7,874 nt of DNA. Source: Candidatus Binatota bacterium. Its GTDB lineage: Bacteria; Desulfobacterota; Binatia; Bin18. Location of the stretch: the NCBI GenBank assembly GCA_011523315.1, contig WTHE01000565.1, positions 1 to 7,874 on the forward strand, given 5' to 3'. Within the stretch, counting starts at the first letter, position 1. The number at the start of each line of letters is the position of its first letter. Of the stretch, positions 6,157-7,874 are shown one piece after another. Under the pieces are notes generated by a model, which did no database searches, was not told the origin of the DNA, and was given only the letters and a program-made list of their open reading frames with translations. Both the position numbers and the translations under genes were made by a program.

Positions 6157-6184
6157 TGCCCAAGACTGCTGATGATTATATCCT
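6156..6184 (+). promoter_or_regulatory. Candidate sigma70 promoter for the retropepsin-like/PhyH pair
   Basis: TTGCCC at 6156-6161 and TATCCT at 6179-6184 are separated by 17 bp; each box matches four of six consensus positions. Transcription would begin near 6191 and give a leader of about 40 bases before the ATG at 6234. The -10 box overlaps the -10 of the minus-strand promoter. Confidence 0.35.
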
Positions 6185-6201
6185 ATCCGCCCAGAGCGCA
6201 A
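6175..6201 (-). promoter_or_regulatory. Candidate sigma70 promoter for the heptose/hyuA operon
   Basis: On the minus strand a perfect TATAAT occupies 6180-6175, preceded by TTGCGC at 6201-6196 with a short 15-bp spacer. Transcription would begin near 6168, giving a leader of about 90 bases that contains the inverted repeat at 6107-6156. Confidence 0.45.
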
Positions 6202-6233
6202 CTCAACTCTGTTGAAGAGAAGAGGAGAGAGTT

Positions 6234-6611
6234 ATGGGACGTATACGCCAACTGCTGAAGGTACGCGGCAGGGACAGCTGGACGCTTTTTGATAGCGGAG
6301 CCCGGAATACCTACGTCATTCCAGAAGTCGCGGCCGTGCTGACGACCTCGCCGCTGGCTCACCCCATCCGGACCGCACTGGGTGGTTCACTCAAGGCGAG
6401 CAATACGGCTGCCCTGCTTGAGGCCGAAGTCGATGGGCTGCCCATATCGACCCATGCCATCGTCATTGAAAAGATCGGCGATGACGAAGACGGGAAGCCG
6501 ATTGAGATACTGTTTGGAGCCCTGGCCATGCAGCAGTGGGGGATCCGTTTGATTCCCGAGCAGGAGAAAATCGATCTCTCGCACTATCCAACCGAGTTCC
6601 TCGAGTTCTAA
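6234..6611 (+). CDS. Small retropepsin-like aspartic protease-fold protein
   Basis: A 125-residue protein, one retropepsin domain long, with no signal peptide or membrane segment. SWTLFDSGARNTYVIP at 15-30 carries the DSGA active-site triad motif (D20, S21, G22) in its usual context of a hydrophobic strand before and a strand after. ILFGALAMQQWGIRLIPEQ at 92-110 matches the second hallmark of these proteins, the (I/L)xGxxxxxxxGI...P strand-helix near the C-terminus. Viral-type retropepsins work as homodimers, each subunit giving one aspartate, so a dimer is expected here; bacterial relatives of this size are mostly uncharacterised and the substrate is unknown. A purine-rich GAAGAGAAGAGGAGAGAG run precedes the ATG at 6234, an extended ribosome site. 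It is followed after 16 bp by the PhyH-family gene and is probably co-transcribed with it. The fold assignment is fairly sure; proteolytic activity is inferred. Confidence 0.82.
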   Translation: MGRIRQLLKVRGRDSWTLFDSGARNTYVIPEVAAVLTTSPLAHPIRTALGGSLKASNTAALLEAEVDGLPISTHAIVIEKIGDDEDGKPIEILFGALAMQQWGIRLIPEQEKIDLSHYPTEFLEF

Positions 6612-6627
6612 CTTTTAAGGAGTACCT

Positions 6628-7476
6628 ATGAGCAAAGCTACACTCACGAGCTTGGAAGCTGACGCCGACCGGGAAGCCTACCTGTCTGCGATTGAGCGGG
6701 ACGGTGGGGTGATTGTGAAACACCTGCTTGAGCCCGACTTGCTGGGGCGACTCAACGCCGAGCTTGACGGCGATATCGCCACCCACCCGCCCGGCAGTCG
6801 CAGCGACAGCGAGCTGTGGCAGGTCTTTCATGGCCAGAAAACGATCCGATTCTGCGGTCTGGCGGCAAAATCAGACGCGTTCATCGAGGTGCTTCTCCAC
6901 CCCGTGCTCAAAGCCTTTGCCGATCATTATCTGTTAGCCAACTGCGGTTCGTACTGGCTGAACACCTCGCAAACCATGATTATCGGCGGGGGCGAACCGG
7001 CCCAGATGCTGCACCGCGACGAAGGCAACTGGCCCCATTTCCCCTGGCCCGGCCCGGAACTCACGGTCAGCTCGATATTCGCATTGAACGACTTCACCGA
7101 AGAAAACGGCGCCACGCTTGTCGCTCCGGGCAGCCATCGCTGGCCAGACCCCCAGCGCGAGGCGCAGCCCGAAGAAGTGACCCAAGCCGTCATGCCGGCC
7201 GGGTCGGTCCTGCTCTACACGGGGAAAGTCATTCACGCAGCTGGAGCAAACCGGACGCCAGACACGTGGCGGCGCGGCATGCACATCAGCTTCGTGCTGG
7301 GCTGGCTGCGCCCCGAGGAGCACCACGCCCTGGCCGTCCCCCTGGAAGTCGCCCGTCAGCTGCCCGAACAGGTCCAGCACCTCTTGGGCTACCGCTCGTA
7401 CCATCCGTCCGGCTATGGCGGCCGGCTGGGTCTGGTGGATTTCGAGGACGCGGCCCTGGTGGACACGCCAAGCTGA
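6628..7476 (+). CDS. Phytanoyl-CoA dioxygenase (PhyH) family Fe(II)/2-oxoglutarate oxygenase
   Basis: A 282-residue cytoplasmic enzyme of normal family length. PhyH-type oxygenases use Fe(II), 2-oxoglutarate and O2 to hydroxylate a small substrate. The metal triad is visible: the HRDEGNW segment gives H129 and D131, and HAAGANR gives the distal H203. R215 or R216 in WRRGMHISFVLGW is the likely 2-oxoglutarate-binding arginine. The segment AQMLHRDEGNWP and the ending GWLRPEEHHALAVP resemble the secondary-metabolism branch of the family (fungal FtmOx1-like and many bacterial relatives) more than human PHYH, but the substrate cannot be told. The start at 6628 has AAGGAG six bases after position 6616 and five bases before the ATG, 16 bp beyond the retropepsin-like gene. 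The last residues run up to a stop only 24 bp from the converging gene at the right. Confidence 0.92.
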   Translation: MSKATLTSLEADADREAYLSAIERDGGVIVKHLLEPDLLGRLNAELDGDIATHPPGSRSDSELWQVFHGQKTIRFCGLAAKSDAFIEVLLHPVLKAFADHYLLANCGSYWLNTSQTMIIGGGEPAQMLHRDEGNWPHFPWPGPELTVSSIFALNDFTEENGATLVAPGSHRWPDPQREAQPEEVTQAVMPAGSVLLYTGKVIHAAGANRTPDTWRRGMHISFVLGWLRPEEHHALAVPLEVARQLPEQVQHLLGYRSYHPSGYGGRLGLVDFEDAALVDTPS

Positions 7477-7487
7477 GCGCAGAGCCA

Positions 7488-7510
7488 GAGGGGTTTGCCC
7501 TCAGCGTTTT
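7488..7510. terminator. Weak candidate bidirectional terminator between converging genes
   Basis: GAGGG (7488-7492) and CCCTC (7498-7502) form a five-base-pair stem with a GTTTG loop, followed by AGCGTTTT. An outer GCTGAG/CTCAGC pair (7472-7477 and 7500-7505) adds a second possible stem overlapping the PhyH stop. The T-run is short, so the call rests mainly on its position between two converging stop codons. Confidence 0.3.
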
Positions 7511-7874
7511 CCGCGCCGCTCGCCCGCCGACCGGCCTGGCGGCGCGTCCGCTGTCTTGAGCGTATCTTTGAGCGTATCCAGGGCAGCCGCTCCCCGCTGG
7601 GTCAGCCACACATACAGGTATTCGGACGCTTCTATCACCAGCAGCTTGTGCTCGACCAGCACGTCGACCGCAGCCAGCAGCTCCTGGTGGGGGTGCCGGG
7701 CCAGAGATCGGTAGCCCGGCATGCCCGCGTTGTCGGCTGCCGGACGCGCGCCGAGGTCTGTTGTGCCGCGCAGAAAATGGGCCACGCCAGAGCGTGACAG
7801 CTGGCCGTCCTGGGTCTGGACGACATCCAGCACTGCCCGACACACCTCGGTCGGCAGGCCGCCAAACGGGGCCG
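7501..7874 (-). CDS. C-terminal part of a probable RecQ-family helicase (RQC winged helix); 5' end off-window
   Basis: The frame is open from the right edge of the window to the TGA at 7503-7501, giving 123 visible residues of the C-terminus. The segment AVLDVVQTQDGQLSRSGVAHFLRGT fits the opening helices of the RQC winged helix that follows the zinc domain in RecQ helicases (compare the family pattern ILxCVxxLxGRFGRSxxxxVLxGS). The later HQELLAAVDVLVEHKLLVIEASEYLYVWLTQRGAAAL matches its LLxxGLLxxxxxEYxxxxLTxxG ending. The protein stops about 20 residues later in a basic tail (GERRGKR) with no HRDC domain. The helicase core would lie outside the window, so family membership is inferred from the winged helix alone; another protein with an RQC-like domain is possible. 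It converges on the PhyH gene. Confidence 0.6.
   Translation of the reverse strand, partial: APFGGLPTEVCRAVLDVVQTQDGQLSRSGVAHFLRGTTDLGARPAADNAGMPGYRSLARHPHQELLAAVDVLVEHKLLVIEASEYLYVWLTQRGAAALDTLKDTLKTADAPPGRSAGERRGKR

Noticed and set aside
6079..6201. N-terminal extension of the heptose fusion gene to an ATG at 6201
   Set aside because: The extra 41 residues do not resemble the family and cover a candidate -10 box and an inverted repeat. AGGAG supports the start at 6078.
6816..7559. Plus-strand 247-codon frame overlapping the PhyH gene
   Set aside because: It is an out-of-frame shadow of a PhyH gene with intact metal ligands, and is arginine/alanine/proline rich.

Overview
The window is about 7.9 kb of mostly high-GC bacterial chromosome carrying nine protein genes, two of them cut by the window edges. 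Heptose (LPS-precursor) enzymes indicate a Gram-negative-type bacterium. The mixture of a HyuA hydantoinase subunit, a PhyH dioxygenase, a retropepsin-like protein and the dispersed CCCCCC/GGGGGG palindrome would suit an uncultured lineage near the Tectomicrobia or the old Deltaproteobacteria. That placement is only an impression, because there is no phylogenetic marker in the window.

Left region (1 to about 1358): a stretch of visibly lower GC (lines around 780-960 fall to roughly 35-55 % against about 70 % in the middle of hyuA). It holds the 3' part of a MqsA-type zinc-finger/XRE antitoxin-like gene (+), a two-hairpin REP-like palindrome, and a DUF433-like protein gene (-). The DUF433 gene and palindrome are bracketed by two 72-bp direct repeats, 69 of 72 identical. 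The right copy is the native 3' end of hyuA. The left copy supplies the last codons of the antitoxin-like gene. This looks like an insertion or duplication scar at the end of the hyuA operon.

Middle region (6078 down to 1390): a minus-strand operon in the order heptose-1-phosphate adenylyltransferase::sedoheptulose-7-phosphate isomerase fusion, a conserved protein of unknown function with a faint deoxyhypusine-synthase-like look, a RidA/YjgF-family protein, and HyuA (hydantoinase/oxoprolinase subunit A). Gaps are 12, 64 and 8 bp, and the 64-bp gap contains a dispersed palindromic repeat. The fusion enzyme joins the first and the last step of ADP-heptose synthesis. The kinase and phosphatase for the middle steps are not in the window, and neither is HyuB, the usual partner of HyuA.

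Right region (6079 to 7874): a 155-bp divergent intergenic region with back-to-back candidate promoters and a 13-nt inverted repeat that would fall in the 5' leader of the minus operon. It is followed by a plus-strand gene pair: a small retropepsin-like aspartic protease-fold protein and a phytanoyl-CoA dioxygenase (PhyH) family Fe(II)/2-oxoglutarate oxygenase. Converging on the pair from the right edge is the C-terminal end of a protein with a RecQ-type RQC winged helix. There are no RNA genes, CRISPR arrays or recognisable transposases, and no stretch over 300 bp lacks a gene.
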